A stretch of DNA of 64,000 nucleotides from JACVRW01 sp963850205 (GCA_963850205.1 CAWKKJ010000013.1:1-64000); one strand, 5' to 3'. Shown: positions 6,598 through 15,535, counted from the first letter of the stretch. The notes: generated by a model not told the origin, from the sequence alone. Numbers and translations: made by a program.

Positions 6598-8004
6598 GTG
6601 ATCGACCACGTCAACAACCTGAAGCTCCAGCACCTGGTGGAGCTGTCCAAGCTCGGCGACGGGTGCGCCGGCCTTGAGGAGGAGATCGAGGCCTGGCTGC
6701 AGAGCCACGACGTGGTCTTCGCCGGCCGCACCATCCCCTTCGTGCTCATGCCGCACTTCGTCTCGCCGGGCCAGCTGAAACGGGTGAAACGGGCGGTGCA
6801 CTGCCTGTCGGCGGTGCTCAACCGCTTCTGCGACGCGTACGCCGGCGACGGGCGCCTGCGCGAGGAGCTGGCGTTGCCGGCGCGGGAGGACGCGCTGATT
6901 CGCCTCGACCCCGGTTTCTCCCGCCCGCTGCGGATCTGCCGCCTGGACGCCTTCCTGCAGGGGTACGAGGTGAAGTTCCTCGAGTTCAACGCCGACTCGC
7001 CCGCCGGGATCGGCTATACGGACATCCTTCACGAGGGCCTGCGGCAGGCCATCGTGCTGCCCCGGGTGAGCGCGGAGTTCGAGACCGCCTACACGCCCAT
7101 GCTCCCGCTGCTGTTCGCGACCTTGCTGGAGGCCTACGCGGAGCTGCGAGGCGAGCGGCGCGACCTTCCGGAGACCCCCCGGCTGGCCCTGATCGACACC
7201 GAGGACAGTCCGTCGGTGCCGGAGTTTCGCATCGTTTGCGCCGCCGCCGGCGCCGCGGGCCTCGAGGCGGTCTGGGGCACGCTGGACGAGGTGGCCTACG
7301 ACGGCTCGGTGCTGCGCCTGCGCGACGAGCCCGTGCACCTGGTCTATCGCCGTGCGCTGCTCGAGGACCTGCCCGAGGGCGACCTGGTGGCCGCGGCGCG
7401 GGACCGGCGAGCGGCCGTGGTGAACCCGTTCCGGGCCCGGGTGGCCAACAACAAGAAGCTCTTCGCCCTGCTGGGCGACGAGCGCTTCGCCCACCTGGTC
7501 GGCGAGCGCGAGCGGCGGGTGATCGAGGAGACGATCCCCTGGACCCGCGTGCTGGGGGCGGGGCGCACCAGCTACGGGGACTGGGTGGTGGACCTGCTGC
7601 AGTTCGTCTCGGACAACCGCGAGCGGCTGGTGCTGAAGCCGGCCTCCGACTACGGGGGCCACGGGGTCTCCCTGGGCATGGAGACCGGCCAGGCGGCCTG
7701 GGACCGTCTCATCGAAGAGCACGCGGACCTCGGCGACTACGTCGTGCAGGAGTACGTGCCCGTGCCGGAGGAGATGTTCCCCACCGTCGAGAACGGCCAC
7801 GTGCAGATGCGCCTCAAGCGCTTCAACATCAACCCGTTCGGCATCGGAGGCGCCTACGCGGGCATGATCACCCGCATCTCCGACCGGGCCGTGATCAACG
7901 TCTCGGCGGGCGGGGGCCTGCTGCCCAGCGTGGTGGGCCGCCACCGGCGGCGCCTGCTTGCCGAGGAAGAGGAGGAGGATTCCGCCCGTGAAGAGCTTGT
8001 TTGA
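6598..8004 (+). CDS. Circularly permuted ATP-grasp-like ligase of unknown substrate
   Basis: A 468-aa soluble protein resembling the circularly permuted ATP-grasp type group. Visible elements are FLEFNADSPAGIGYTD (about 130-145), a phosphate-binding stretch RLVLKPASDYGGHGVSLG (about 345), VVQEYVPVPEE, and a C-terminal GIGGAYAGMITRISDRAVINVSAGGG. ATP-grasp enzymes join a carboxylate to an amine, thiol or other nucleophile through an acyl phosphate. The substrate cannot be read from the sequence. The start is a GTG. The last 17 nt overlap the next gene, a ferritin-like protein, so the two products probably act in one pathway. The C-terminus is strikingly acidic (EEEEED). Confidence 0.75.
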   Translation: MIDHVNNLKLQHLVELSKLGDGCAGLEEEIEAWLQSHDVVFAGRTIPFVLMPHFVSPGQLKRVKRAVHCLSAVLNRFCDAYAGDGRLREELALPAREDALIRLDPGFSRPLRICRLDAFLQGYEVKFLEFNADSPAGIGYTDILHEGLRQAIVLPRVSAEFETAYTPMLPLLFATLLEAYAELRGERRDLPETPRLALIDTEDSPSVPEFRIVCAAAGAAGLEAVWGTLDEVAYDGSVLRLRDEPVHLVYRRALLEDLPEGDLVAAARDRRAAVVNPFRARVANNKKLFALLGDERFAHLVGERERRVIEETIPWTRVLGAGRTSYGDWVVDLLQFVSDNRERLVLKPASDYGGHGVSLGMETGQAAWDRLIEEHADLGDYVVQEYVPVPEEMFPTVENGHVQMRLKRFNINPFGIGGAYAGMITRISDRAVINVSAGGGLLPSVVGRHRRRLLAEEEEEDSAREELV

Positions 8005-9160
8005 GCGCCCGCTGGGCTACGACGTCGACGACAACGCCACCCGCTTCTCGAACTACTTCCACGTGCTGCGGGAGATCGTGCACCTGAGCAACGGCTGGCT
8101 GCCGCTGGTGCCGGAATGGACCAGGAAGTACGCGCTCGGCGACCACGTGCACGACGACGCCCGGGCGCTGACCAAGATCAAGCGCCGCCTGTACGAGCTG
8201 CGCACCCCGAGCGAGTACCCGGGCGCGCCGTCGCCGGAGCTGGCCGTGCTGCTCGACCGGATGGCAGGAGCCGACTCGGCCGCTGCCTATCTGGACGCCG
8301 CCTACGGAGAGGCCAAGCCGGCCCTGATCGCGGCGATGCGGATCCACCTCGAGAACCTGGACCCGGTGGCGGACGAGCCGTCGCTGCGCCTGTTGGGTCA
8401 GCTGGTCGAGCGCCAGGAGCGCCACGTGCGGGAGCTGGGCCGGGCCGCGGCCGCCGCACCCGCGGGCGACATCGGCGCGCCGCCGGTGCAGCTGCGCGCG
8501 CAGCCCCGCGGCCTGCGCGTTCTGCCCCCGCTGGTCGAGCCGGTGCGCGACGACTTCGTCACCGTCACCGAGGCCGGCGACCCCTTCCTCAGCCAGGACC
8601 TCTACGTCAATGGGGCGGAGAACCACGTGCCGGTGAAGCCGGACGAGCAGCAGCACTTCTTCCACGGGCTGATGGACGCCGAGCTGTCGGCCGCCGAGCT
8701 GATGGCCCGCAACTCACACGAGCATCCGGAGATGCCCTGGGACTTCCACGTGGACATGGCCCGCCAGAACTGGGACGAGGTGCGCCACGCCCGCCTCCAC
8801 GACCTGCTGATGAAGGACGAGCTCGGCTGCCGCTGGGGCGACTTTCCCGTGGGGTTCGCCTACTTCAAGTCGATCTACGCCTACGACCTGCTGGGCCGGC
8901 TCTGCCTGTTCAACGGGACGAGCGAGCAGCGCGCGATGTGGCGCCACTCGCATCGGCGCAAGACCCTGATGGACCTGGGGCAGCGCCGGGTGGCGCTGGT
9001 CTTCGACTATCTGCTGGCCGACGAGGTGCCGCACGTGCACAACGGCGTCCGCTGGGGGGCCCACCTGCTGGGCGGCTCGGAGCAGGCCTACCGCGAGAAG
9101 GTCCGCGAGCTGCGCGACGATTTGGACGAGGCGGGGGCGCCGGCGCCGGCGGCCGGATAG
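7988..9160 (+). CDS. DUF455-type ferritin-like di-iron protein
   Basis: A 390-aa helical protein of the DUF455 ferritin-like family. The C-terminal half has the di-iron ligand pattern: Glu in LMDAELSAAELMARN, Glu-x-x-His in NWDEVRHARLHDLL, and a second Glu-x-x-His in LADEVPHVHNGVRW. The GTG at 7988 follows AGGAGGA and places the start 17 nt inside the upstream ATP-grasp gene, showing translational coupling. Family members are uncharacterised oxidases or oxygenases. Here the likely partner is the ATP-grasp ligase, suggesting ligation followed by oxidation. That pathway is inference. Confidence 0.8.
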   Translation: MKSLFERPLGYDVDDNATRFSNYFHVLREIVHLSNGWLPLVPEWTRKYALGDHVHDDARALTKIKRRLYELRTPSEYPGAPSPELAVLLDRMAGADSAAAYLDAAYGEAKPALIAAMRIHLENLDPVADEPSLRLLGQLVERQERHVRELGRAAAAAPAGDIGAPPVQLRAQPRGLRVLPPLVEPVRDDFVTVTEAGDPFLSQDLYVNGAENHVPVKPDEQQHFFHGLMDAELSAAELMARNSHEHPEMPWDFHVDMARQNWDEVRHARLHDLLMKDELGCRWGDFPVGFAYFKSIYAYDLLGRLCLFNGTSEQRAMWRHSHRRKTLMDLGQRRVALVFDYLLADEVPHVHNGVRWGAHLLGGSEQAYREKVRELRDDLDEAGAPAPAAG

Positions 9161-9187
9161 AAGGGGGTTCCGGAAGAACGCCCGGGC

Positions 9188-9499
9188 CTACTCCTCGTCT
9201 TCCTCGTCCGGCTCGAGCTCCTCGCCGTCCTCGATTGCCTCCGTGCCCACCCCGCGGCCGTCGCCGCCGTGATAGGTGGCCTGGAAGGTCTCGAGCAGCT
9301 CGTCCCGGCGGGCCTCGTCCACCGGAACCTCGTCGGCGATCAGCACCCAGTCGGCGCCCTCGAACTCCTCCATGTTGAAGATCTCGCCGTCGATCGAGGG
9401 CGAGTCGTCCACGACGATCATCACCTCGGTCTGCGGGTTGAGGTAGCAGCCGGGGCGGAGGAGGAGGTCGTCGAGCTCGAAGCGGCGTTCGTCGGCCAT
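9188..9499 (-). CDS. Small acidic conserved hypothetical protein
   Basis: A 103-aa soluble protein with no signal or membrane segment. The middle (YLNPQTEVMIVVDDSPSIDG) looks like a compact beta-rich fold. The last 20 residues are almost all acidic. The ATG lies 9 nt after TAGGCT on the minus strand, with no Shine-Dalgarno, so it is probably leaderless. I do not recognise the family. The gene runs toward the end of the ferritin-like gene. Confidence 0.65.
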   Translation of the reverse strand: MADERRFELDDLLLRPGCYLNPQTEVMIVVDDSPSIDGEIFNMEEFEGADWVLIADEVPVDEARRDELLETFQATYHGGDGRGVGTEAIEDGEELEPDEEDEE

Positions 9500-9534
9500 G
9501 TGGGCCGCAGCCTATACCGACTGCGGACCGTTGT

Positions 9535-9951
9535 TCACCCCTCGAGCGAGCGCAGCTGGCGCTCGATCTCGGCCTCCACGTCCAGCGGCTCCTTGCCCTG
9601 GCGCTGCCGGCGCTCGTTGCGGGCGATCACCAGCTGCCGGACCTCCTCCCGCAGGGCCGGGTCGTTTTCGGTCGATTCGGCCATCAGGGCCGCCACCTCG
9701 GCGTCGACGTCCAGCGGCTCCTCGCCGCGGGCCTCCCGGCGGGCGGACTTGGCCTCCAGCATCTGGCGGATCTCCTCCTGGGCCTCGGCGGGGGTGCCGC
9801 CGGCCGAGGCCGTGCCGGAGGCGGACTCGCGGTCCATGGCGAAGCCGCCCCGGCCGATCCCTCGGTACACGCCGCCCGCTCCGCGGTAGCTGATGGCCGC
9901 GATCACCACCGCCAGCACCGCCACCACGATCAGCACCGTGCCGAACTCCAT
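9535..9951 (-). CDS. Single-pass membrane protein with a duplicated cytoplasmic helical motif
   Basis: A 138-aa protein. Residues 4-20 are one hydrophobic segment (VLIVVAVLAVVIAAI). After a Gly-rich linker come two copies of a 30-residue motif: EEIRQMLEAKSARREARGEEPLDVDAEV, then EEVRQLVIARNERRQRQGKEPLDVEAEI (each truncated here to key residues EEhRQ..., G.EPLDV.AE). The duplication is clear by eye. The motif resembles short actinobacterial membrane-anchored coiled-coil proteins of unknown role. A TAAGCT box 8 nt before the ATG suggests leaderless expression. Confidence 0.7.
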   Translation of the reverse strand: MEFGTVLIVVAVLAVVIAAISYRGAGGVYRGIGRGGFAMDRESASGTASAGGTPAEAQEEIRQMLEAKSARREARGEEPLDVDAEVAALMAESTENDPALREEVRQLVIARNERRQRQGKEPLDVEAEIERQLRSLEG

Positions 9952-9999
9952 CCCGCGCCAGCTTACGCCCCGCCGCAGGCGACCCCGGCGAAGCTGATG

Positions 10000-10056
10000 T
10001 ATCCTCCTTCCTAGAGCGTTGACTGACTAATCAATCGGGTGGCGGCAAGCCACCCG
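10000..10056 (+). promoter_or_regulatory. Acyl-CoA dehydrogenase promoter, operator-like palindrome and 5'-UTR hairpin
   Basis: TATCCT at 10000-10005 is a plausible -10 box. Downstream, TTGA(10019-10022)...TCAA(10031-10034) is a dyad of the kind bound by TetR regulators of fatty-acid genes. A perfect 8-bp hairpin (CGGGTGGC 10036-10043, GCCACCCG 10049-10056) then precedes the ribosome binding site AAGGAG at 10061-10066. The dyad and hairpin are seen; the regulator is inferred. Confidence 0.4.
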
Positions 10057-10075
10057 CGTCAAGGAGCATCAGCAC

Positions 10076-11251
10076 GTGGTCGACTTCACCCTCACCGACG
10101 AGCAGAAGGACATCCGCGACCTTGCCCACGACTTCGCGGAGAAGGAGATCCGCCCGGTCGCCTGGGAGCTCGACAAGGACTCCACCTTCCCCCGCGAGAT
10201 CATCGACAAGGCGTGGGAGGTCGGCCTCATGAACTCCCACATCCCCGAGGAGTACGGGGGCCCCGGGCTCGACTACCTCACCGGTTGCCTGATCGAGGAG
10301 GAGCTGGGCTGGGGCTGCTCGGGCATCGGCACCTCGCTGATGTGCAACGGTCTGGCCACCGCGCCGGTGGGTCTGGGCGGCTCGGATGAGATCAAGCGCG
10401 AGTACCTCGGCATGCTGGTCGAGGAGCCCAAGCTGGCCTCCTTCTGCTTGACCGAGCCCGACGCCGGATCCGACGTGTCGGGGATGCGCACCACCGCCGT
10501 CAAGAAGGGCGACAGGTACGTCATCAACGGCACCAAGTGCTTCATCACCAACGGATCCCATGCCGCCTGGTACACGGTCTACGCCAAGACCGACAAGGAG
10601 GCCGGGCACCGCGGCATCTCCGCCTTCGTGGTGCCCCGCGACGCCGACGGCGTGACGGTGGACAAGAAGGAGGACAAGCTCGGCCAGCGCGCCTCCGACA
10701 CGGCGATGATCTCCTTCAACGACGTCGAGATCCCCGCCGCCAACCTGATCGGCGAGGAGAACAAGGGCTTCAAGCTCGCGATGATGACCCTCGACCGCAC
10801 CCGCCCGGGTGTGTCGGCCATGGCGGTGGGCATCGCCCAGGCCGCCTTCGAGTACGCCCGCGACTACGCCAAGGAGCGCGTGCAGTTCGGCGTGCCGATC
10901 GCCATGCACCAGGCGATCCAGTTCATGATCGCCGACATGGCCACCAAGATCGAGGCGGCGCGGCTGCTCACCTGGAAGTCGGGCGCCCTGCTCGACCGCG
11001 GTGAGCGCAACACGCTGATCTCCTCCCACGCGAAGCGCTTCGCCGCCGACACCGCGATGGAGGTGACCGTCGACGCCGTCCAGGTGTACGGCGGCTACGG
11101 CTTCATCAAGGAGTACCCGGTGGAGAAGCTCATGCGGGACGCGAAGATCATGCAGCTCTACGAGGGCACGTCGCAGATCCAGCGGCTGGTGATCGCGCGC
11201 GAGGTGCTGATGCCGCGCAAGGTCGAGGCTCCCGCCGCGGCGACCGCCTGA
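10076..11251 (+). CDS. Acyl-CoA dehydrogenase
   Basis: A 391-aa FAD enzyme introducing the alpha-beta double bond of acyl-CoA. All three domains are present: helical N-terminus (LTDEQKDIRDLAHDFAEKEI), beta domain with the flavin-binding FCLTEPDAGSDVSGMRTTA and FITNGS segments, and helical C-terminus. The C-terminus has the catalytic glutamate in LYEGTSQIQRLVIAR and the nucleotide-binding VQVYGGYGFIKEYPVEKL. The GTG at 10076 follows AAGGAG. Short-chain specificity is likely from overall similarity but cannot be fixed. The upstream dyad suggests control by a fatty-acid-responsive repressor. Confidence 0.92.
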   Translation: MVDFTLTDEQKDIRDLAHDFAEKEIRPVAWELDKDSTFPREIIDKAWEVGLMNSHIPEEYGGPGLDYLTGCLIEEELGWGCSGIGTSLMCNGLATAPVGLGGSDEIKREYLGMLVEEPKLASFCLTEPDAGSDVSGMRTTAVKKGDRYVINGTKCFITNGSHAAWYTVYAKTDKEAGHRGISAFVVPRDADGVTVDKKEDKLGQRASDTAMISFNDVEIPAANLIGEENKGFKLAMMTLDRTRPGVSAMAVGIAQAAFEYARDYAKERVQFGVPIAMHQAIQFMIADMATKIEAARLLTWKSGALLDRGERNTLISSHAKRFAADTAMEVTVDAVQVYGGYGFIKEYPVEKLMRDAKIMQLYEGTSQIQRLVIAREVLMPRKVEAPAAATA

Positions 11252-11309
11252 CGAGCCGCGGCGGCCGTCTGCGTTCCAGGGCCGGGGCGCCCGGGGCGCG
11301 GGTCCTGTC

Positions 11310-12998
11310 CTAGGTTTGGCGTGGATCGAGCGAGGCGTGGATGGAGCGGACCACCAGCGCGCCGTCGCCCACGGCGGCCGCGACGCGCTTGGTCGAGCCT
11401 CTGCGGACGTCGCCGATGGCAAAGACGCCGCAACGCGTGGACTCGAGCATGAGCGGGCTTCGGTCCGACCCGTCCCCGTGTCGGGAGAAGTCGGCGTGCC
11501 GGCGTGCCTCCTCGCCGGTGACCACGAAGCCCTTGTCGTCGCGGCCGACAAAGTCGACCAGCCCCTCGGACCTCGGCGAGGCGCCGATCATCGCGAACAC
11601 CGCGGCGGTCGGGACGCGGCGATCGGGCCCTGCACCCGAGATCACGACGGCTTCGAGCTTCTCGTCGCCCTCGAGCGCCCGGACCTCACACCCGGCCCAG
11701 ACGCGGACGTTCGACTTGGCCTCGATCTGATCGACCAGGTAGCTCGACATCGCCAACTCGAGCCTTCGCCGGGCAACGACGTGCACCTCGCGGGCGTGGT
11801 CGGCAAGCTTGACCGCGGCTTGGCCGGCGGAGTTTCCTCCGCCCACCACGACGACGTCATCCATAGTGCATTGCTGGGCCTCGATGTGGGTCGCGGCGTA
11901 ATACAGGCCCTGCCCCTCGAACCGATCGGCGTTCTCGGCCGGTAGTCGGCGGTAGTCCGCACCCGGGGCCAGGACCACGGCTCGGCCCCGCACCTGCTGA
12001 CCGTCGGCAAGCCGGATCTCGCGCAATCCCCCGGCCTCCGGCTCCGAGACACGAGCCGCTTCGTGGACGCTGGAGATCACGGCGCCGAACTTGCGCGCCT
12101 GAAGCGTCGCGCGGCGGGTGAGATCCGCGCCGGTAAGGCCCGTGGGGAAGCCGAGGTAGTTCTCGATTCGCGCGCTCGTGCCCGCCTGGCCGCCCGGGGC
12201 AAAGCGTTCGACCACCAGCGTGCTGAGACCCTCGGAGGAGGCGTAGACCGCAGCGGCCAGCCCGGCCGGACCGCCGCCGAGCACGACGACGTCGAAGCTC
12301 TGCCCGTCGACCTGCGCTCGCAGGCCCAGCTCATCGGCGACCGACGTCACCGTGGCTTGCCGGATGACGCTGTCGGAACGGACCAGGACCGGGCAGTCGG
12401 CGTCCCCGATGCCAAGTCCATCGAGCAAGACCCTGCTCTCCTCGTCGGCGGCGAGGTCGTGCCAGGTGAAGGGAACGAGATTGCGCTCCAGCAGCTCGCG
12501 CACCGTGAACGCCTCGTTCGACCATCGTGAGCCGATCAGCCGCTGCTGACCCAATCCGCGGCCCTGCAACCACTCCCGGCGCGTGACCATGGTTCGCAGA
12601 AGCAGGTCGCCGAGCTCGGCCGTCGTCGCAACCACCCGACGCAGGTCTTCCGGCGCGAGCACAACAAGCGAGGTCGGCTCGGCCGCGAACCCGGCGGCGA
12701 TTGTCGGCTCGCCGGTGAACATGGAGACATCGGCGGCAAACGTCCCCTCCCTGCACTGGGTGAAGTACCGGTCACCCTCCGGCGCTTGGTCGATGACGTC
12801 CAAGGCTCCGCTGAGGACCACGAACAGGGGGGTGTCGCGCTGGCCGTGCTCCCAAACGAGATCCCCGCGCGCGAACGACAACCGGCTGCCGATCTCCGCC
12901 AAGTACTCGATCTGCTCGGGCGTCAGCCGGGGAAACAGCGTCGGATCATCGGGATCCAGGAAGTCCTCCACCGGAGTCGGCGCGTAGTCGGGCGTCAT
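11310..12998 (-). CDS. Cyclic-nucleotide-binding domain fused to thioredoxin reductase-like flavoprotein
   Basis: A 562-aa three-part protein. Residues of about 20-140 form a cNMP-binding barrel (FARGDLVWEHGQRDTPLFVVLSG, FTGEPT). A middle part of about 150-225 resembles a thioredoxin/glutaredoxin fold without a CxxC. The rest is a pyridine-nucleotide flavoprotein (VVVLGGGPAGLAAAVYASSEG, VVVVGGGNSAGQAAVKLAD, GVFAIGDVRRGSTKRVAAAVGDG). The thioredoxin reductase CxxC is missing: the stretch after the FAD domain reads YYAATHIEAQQC. It therefore probably reduces something else. The ATG overlaps the transporter stop in ATGA, so the two genes are coupled. Confidence 0.85.
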   Translation of the reverse strand: MTPDYAPTPVEDFLDPDDPTLFPRLTPEQIEYLAEIGSRLSFARGDLVWEHGQRDTPLFVVLSGALDVIDQAPEGDRYFTQCREGTFAADVSMFTGEPTIAAGFAAEPTSLVVLAPEDLRRVVATTAELGDLLLRTMVTRREWLQGRGLGQQRLIGSRWSNEAFTVRELLERNLVPFTWHDLAADEESRVLLDGLGIGDADCPVLVRSDSVIRQATVTSVADELGLRAQVDGQSFDVVVLGGGPAGLAAAVYASSEGLSTLVVERFAPGGQAGTSARIENYLGFPTGLTGADLTRRATLQARKFGAVISSVHEAARVSEPEAGGLREIRLADGQQVRGRAVVLAPGADYRRLPAENADRFEGQGLYYAATHIEAQQCTMDDVVVVGGGNSAGQAAVKLADHAREVHVVARRRLELAMSSYLVDQIEAKSNVRVWAGCEVRALEGDEKLEAVVISGAGPDRRVPTAAVFAMIGASPRSEGLVDFVGRDDKGFVVTGEEARRHADFSRHGDGSDRSPLMLESTRCGVFAIGDVRRGSTKRVAAAVGDGALVVRSIHASLDPRQT

Positions 12999-14608
12999 AC
13001 CTTCGCGTTGCTCTGCGGCGACGTGGCAGTGCACCCACCGCAGCCGATCACGACTCGCATGCCGGTCTCCACGCAGCCCCCGCCTGGAGCGTCCGCGTAG
13101 GCCGGGAGCGGCCGAATTCGAACGGCCGGCGCCCCCGCCGTTGCGGTGGCTGCGTCGGGGACCGGTTCGGCGGGAGCGTCGGGGACCGGTTCCTCGGCCG
13201 CTTCGGGCCGCAGGACGCTCACAGCGATCGCGATCGCGACGAGCACCAGCCCTGCCGCGATCAGATATGCGAGGTGGTAGCCGGCGTTGAGCGCCGAGGC
13301 GGCCGACTCGCCCTCGGCGAGCAGTGCGTCGGTGCGCTCGGTCGCAAACGTGGCGAGCACCGCGAGTCCGACCGCGCCGCCCACCTGGACGCTGGTATTG
13401 ACCAGCCCCGAGGCCAGCCCCGAGTCGCTCGCCGTGGCGCCTGACATTGCAAGGGTCATCAGCGACGGGAACCCTAGCCCGGCCCCGAGCCCGAACAGGA
13501 TCATCGCCGGCATCAAGTCGATCGCATAGGTCGCGTCGATCGGCGTGCGGGCAAGGAGGAGCAGCGCGACGACGACGAAGACCATTGCCGGGACGAGCGT
13601 GGCCTGCGGCCCGTATCGCAGGTTGAGCTGCCCGGTGAAGCGGAAGGACATCGTGCCCATGACCACGGTCGTCGGCAGGTAGGCGAGGCCAACCTGGAGC
13701 GCGTCATAGCCGAGGATCTGCTGCATGTAGAGAGCCCCGAGGAAGAACATCCCGAACATCCCCACCACGAGCAGCGCCTGGACCAGGTTCGCGCCGGCAA
13801 CATTGCGCGAACGGAACAGTCGCAGCGGCATCAACGGATTCGCCACCCTTGCCTGGCGGGCGACGAACGCGGCGAGTAGCCCGATCGAGACCGCGCCGAG
13901 CGCGAGCGTCTGGGTCGATCCCCAGCCCTCCTCGGCGACCCCGAGGATCGTGTACACGCCGAGCATCAGACCGCCGGTGAGCAGCGCAGCGCCCGGGAGA
14001 TCGGCCCCGGCGGTGAGACCGATTCCCTCGCGATCGGGGACCAGCCTGATCGCGAACAGCGCCGTGGCAAGCCCGATCGGCAGATTGACGAAGAAGATCC
14101 AATGCCAGTTGATCGTCTCCGTGAGCACCCCGCCAAGGAGCAGCCCGATCGAGCCGCCGGCGACGGCCACGAAGGTGTAGGCCCCGATCGCCTTCGCCTG
14201 CTCCCGGGGTTCCGGGAACATCGTCACGATCATCCCCAGGATGACCGCCGACGTCAGCGCGCCACCGACACCCTGGACGAAACGCGCTCCGACCAGCAGG
14301 CCCTGGCTCTGGGCAAGCGCGCACAGCAGCGACGCGGCGGTGAACACCGCGAGACCGATGAGAAAGATGCGCCGCTGGCCGATCAGGTCACCGATCCGAC
14401 CGGACAACAGCAGCAGGCCACCGAACGCGATCAGGTACGCGTTCACCACCCACGCCAGATCGTTCTGCGAGAAGCCCAGGTCCTCCTGAATCGTCGGCAG
14501 TGCCACGTTGACGATCGTCGCGTCGAGGACGATCATCAGCATCCCGACGCAGAGGACGTACAGGGCCAGCCAGCGTCGCCGTTCGGAAATCTCAGCGGGT
14601 TGCTGCAT
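12995..14608 (-). CDS. MFS drug/metabolite exporter, DHA2 (14-TM) family
   Basis: A 537-aa proton-driven exporter. Family motifs are visible: LDATIVNVALPTIQEDL in TM1, GRIGDLIGQRRIFLIGL for motif A, and an antiporter motif C in the GSIGLLLGGVL region. Fourteen hydrophobic segments fit the EmrB/QacA type. The last 75 residues are unusual: a Pro/Glu/Ala linker with two repeats (EEPVPDAP, AEPVPDAA) and a cysteine-containing tail (GGGCVETG, IGCGGC). AAGGAG precedes the ATG. It heads a two-gene unit with the flavoprotein, suggesting coupled redox modification and export of a toxic compound. Confidence 0.88.
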   Translation of the reverse strand: MQQPAEISERRRWLALYVLCVGMLMIVLDATIVNVALPTIQEDLGFSQNDLAWVVNAYLIAFGGLLLLSGRIGDLIGQRRIFLIGLAVFTAASLLCALAQSQGLLVGARFVQGVGGALTSAVILGMIVTMFPEPREQAKAIGAYTFVAVAGGSIGLLLGGVLTETINWHWIFFVNLPIGLATALFAIRLVPDREGIGLTAGADLPGAALLTGGLMLGVYTILGVAEEGWGSTQTLALGAVSIGLLAAFVARQARVANPLMPLRLFRSRNVAGANLVQALLVVGMFGMFFLGALYMQQILGYDALQVGLAYLPTTVVMGTMSFRFTGQLNLRYGPQATLVPAMVFVVVALLLLARTPIDATYAIDLMPAMILFGLGAGLGFPSLMTLAMSGATASDSGLASGLVNTSVQVGGAVGLAVLATFATERTDALLAEGESAASALNAGYHLAYLIAAGLVLVAIAIAVSVLRPEAAEEPVPDAPAEPVPDAATATAGAPAVRIRPLPAYADAPGGGCVETGMRVVIGCGGCTATSPQSNAKV

Positions 14609-14788
14609 CTATCTCCTTGGAGCTGATTGCCGTTGTCCGTAAGAGACCGGCTCGCGACACGGGAATCATCGGCGCTGAGACTCGTCGTGGTTCGGATGGT
14701 TCTACCGACGTCGAACGGGCAGGCCGGGAATCGACACGTCCTTGACATGAGGAGACTTCGAACCAGTCTCGACTACAGAAAGGACACC

Positions 14789-15049
14789 ATGCTCAGGAGC
14801 AAAGAACGAAGGGCGCCGAGTGTGGAGGCGCACGGTCCGTCACTGCGCGCACCGACGGCCGTCGCCGCGCTGGCCGTCGGAGCCACGGCGGCCGGTGCGG
14901 CGGCAATCGGCGCCCTGGCCATCGGCAGACTGTCGATCGGGCGCGCGGCCATCGCTCGACTGGTGATCGACGATCTCGAGGTCAAGCACCTGCGTGTGGT
15001 CGATCTGGAGGTGGTCAACGAGAGGCGGCCGGCGTCGACCACTCCGTAG
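14789..15049 (+). CDS. Small Ala/Ile-rich repeat protein
   Basis: An 86-aa protein. From residue 25 on it is a run of short repeats with Ile/Leu/Val at regular spacing: AIGALAIGRLSIGRAAIARLVIDDLEVKHLRVVDLEV in outline (period about five residues), as in small solenoid proteins. The ATG at 14789 follows GAAAGGA. TTGACA at 14742-14747 and a GAGAC/GTCTC dyad lie upstream in the space divergent from the exporter. The 3' end overlaps the convergent thioesterase by 35 nt. Function unknown. Confidence 0.6.
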   Translation: MLRSKERRAPSVEAHGPSLRAPTAVAALAVGATAAGAAAIGALAIGRLSIGRAAIARLVIDDLEVKHLRVVDLEVVNERRPASTTP

Positions 15050-15452
15050 AGGGCGCCAGCACCGCCTGGGTCTGAGTGACCTTGGCGATCAGCCGATCGT
15101 CGTCGTCGTGCAGCTCGGTTTCGACGACGATGGTCCGGCCGCCTACATGCAGGGGCCGCGCCGTGGCGGTCACGTTCCCGCTGCGCACGCCGCGCAGGAA
15201 GTTGGTCTTGGACTCGATCGTGGCGGTGGCGTGCCGCTCGTCGGGCAGGTTGAGGAACGCGCACAGTGCGCCACAGCTGTCGGCCAGCGCCATCAGCAGC
15301 CCACCGTGCAGTAGGCCGCCGGCGGTGCGGCGGGTCTCATGCCAGGCCACACGGGCAGCGACCTGGTGCGGGTCGGCATGCACCGGCTCGGCGCCGATCA
15401 CGGTGGTGAAGGGCATCGAGCTCCATAGCGCCTGTAGGCGTTGGTCGGTCAT
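15015..15452 (-). CDS. PaaI-type hotdog-fold thioesterase
   Basis: A 145-aa hotdog-fold protein hydrolysing acyl-CoA or related thioesters. The central helix motif GGLLHGGLLMALADSCGALCAF is the family signature, followed by TATIESKTNFLRGVRSGNVTATARPLHVGGRTIVVETELHDDDDRLIAKVTQTQ in outline. Normal length for the family. A Shine-Dalgarno GAGGAG lies upstream of the ATG. It stands alone, divergent from the MMPL transporter. Confidence 0.85.
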   Translation of the reverse strand: MTDQRLQALWSSMPFTTVIGAEPVHADPHQVAARVAWHETRRTAGGLLHGGLLMALADSCGALCAFLNLPDERHATATIESKTNFLRGVRSGNVTATARPLHVGGRTIVVETELHDDDDRLIAKVTQTQAVLAPSTEWSTPAASR

Positions 15453-15490
15453 GGGTGCTCCTCGTCGGGTCGCCGGTTCGGTTAGCCGTA

Positions 15491-15535
15491 CCCCGATTGG
15501 CGGGAAAACCCCCTTGGCCGCCCACCCCGATTGGC
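15491..15535 (+). repeat. Direct repeat in the MMPL promoter region
   Basis: CCCCGATTGGC occurs twice, at 15491-15501 and 15525-15535, exactly 34 bp apart in the 119-bp space between the divergent thioesterase and MMPL genes. Two same-face copies about three helical turns apart could bind a regulator of either gene. No other copy was noticed in the window. Confidence 0.4.
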
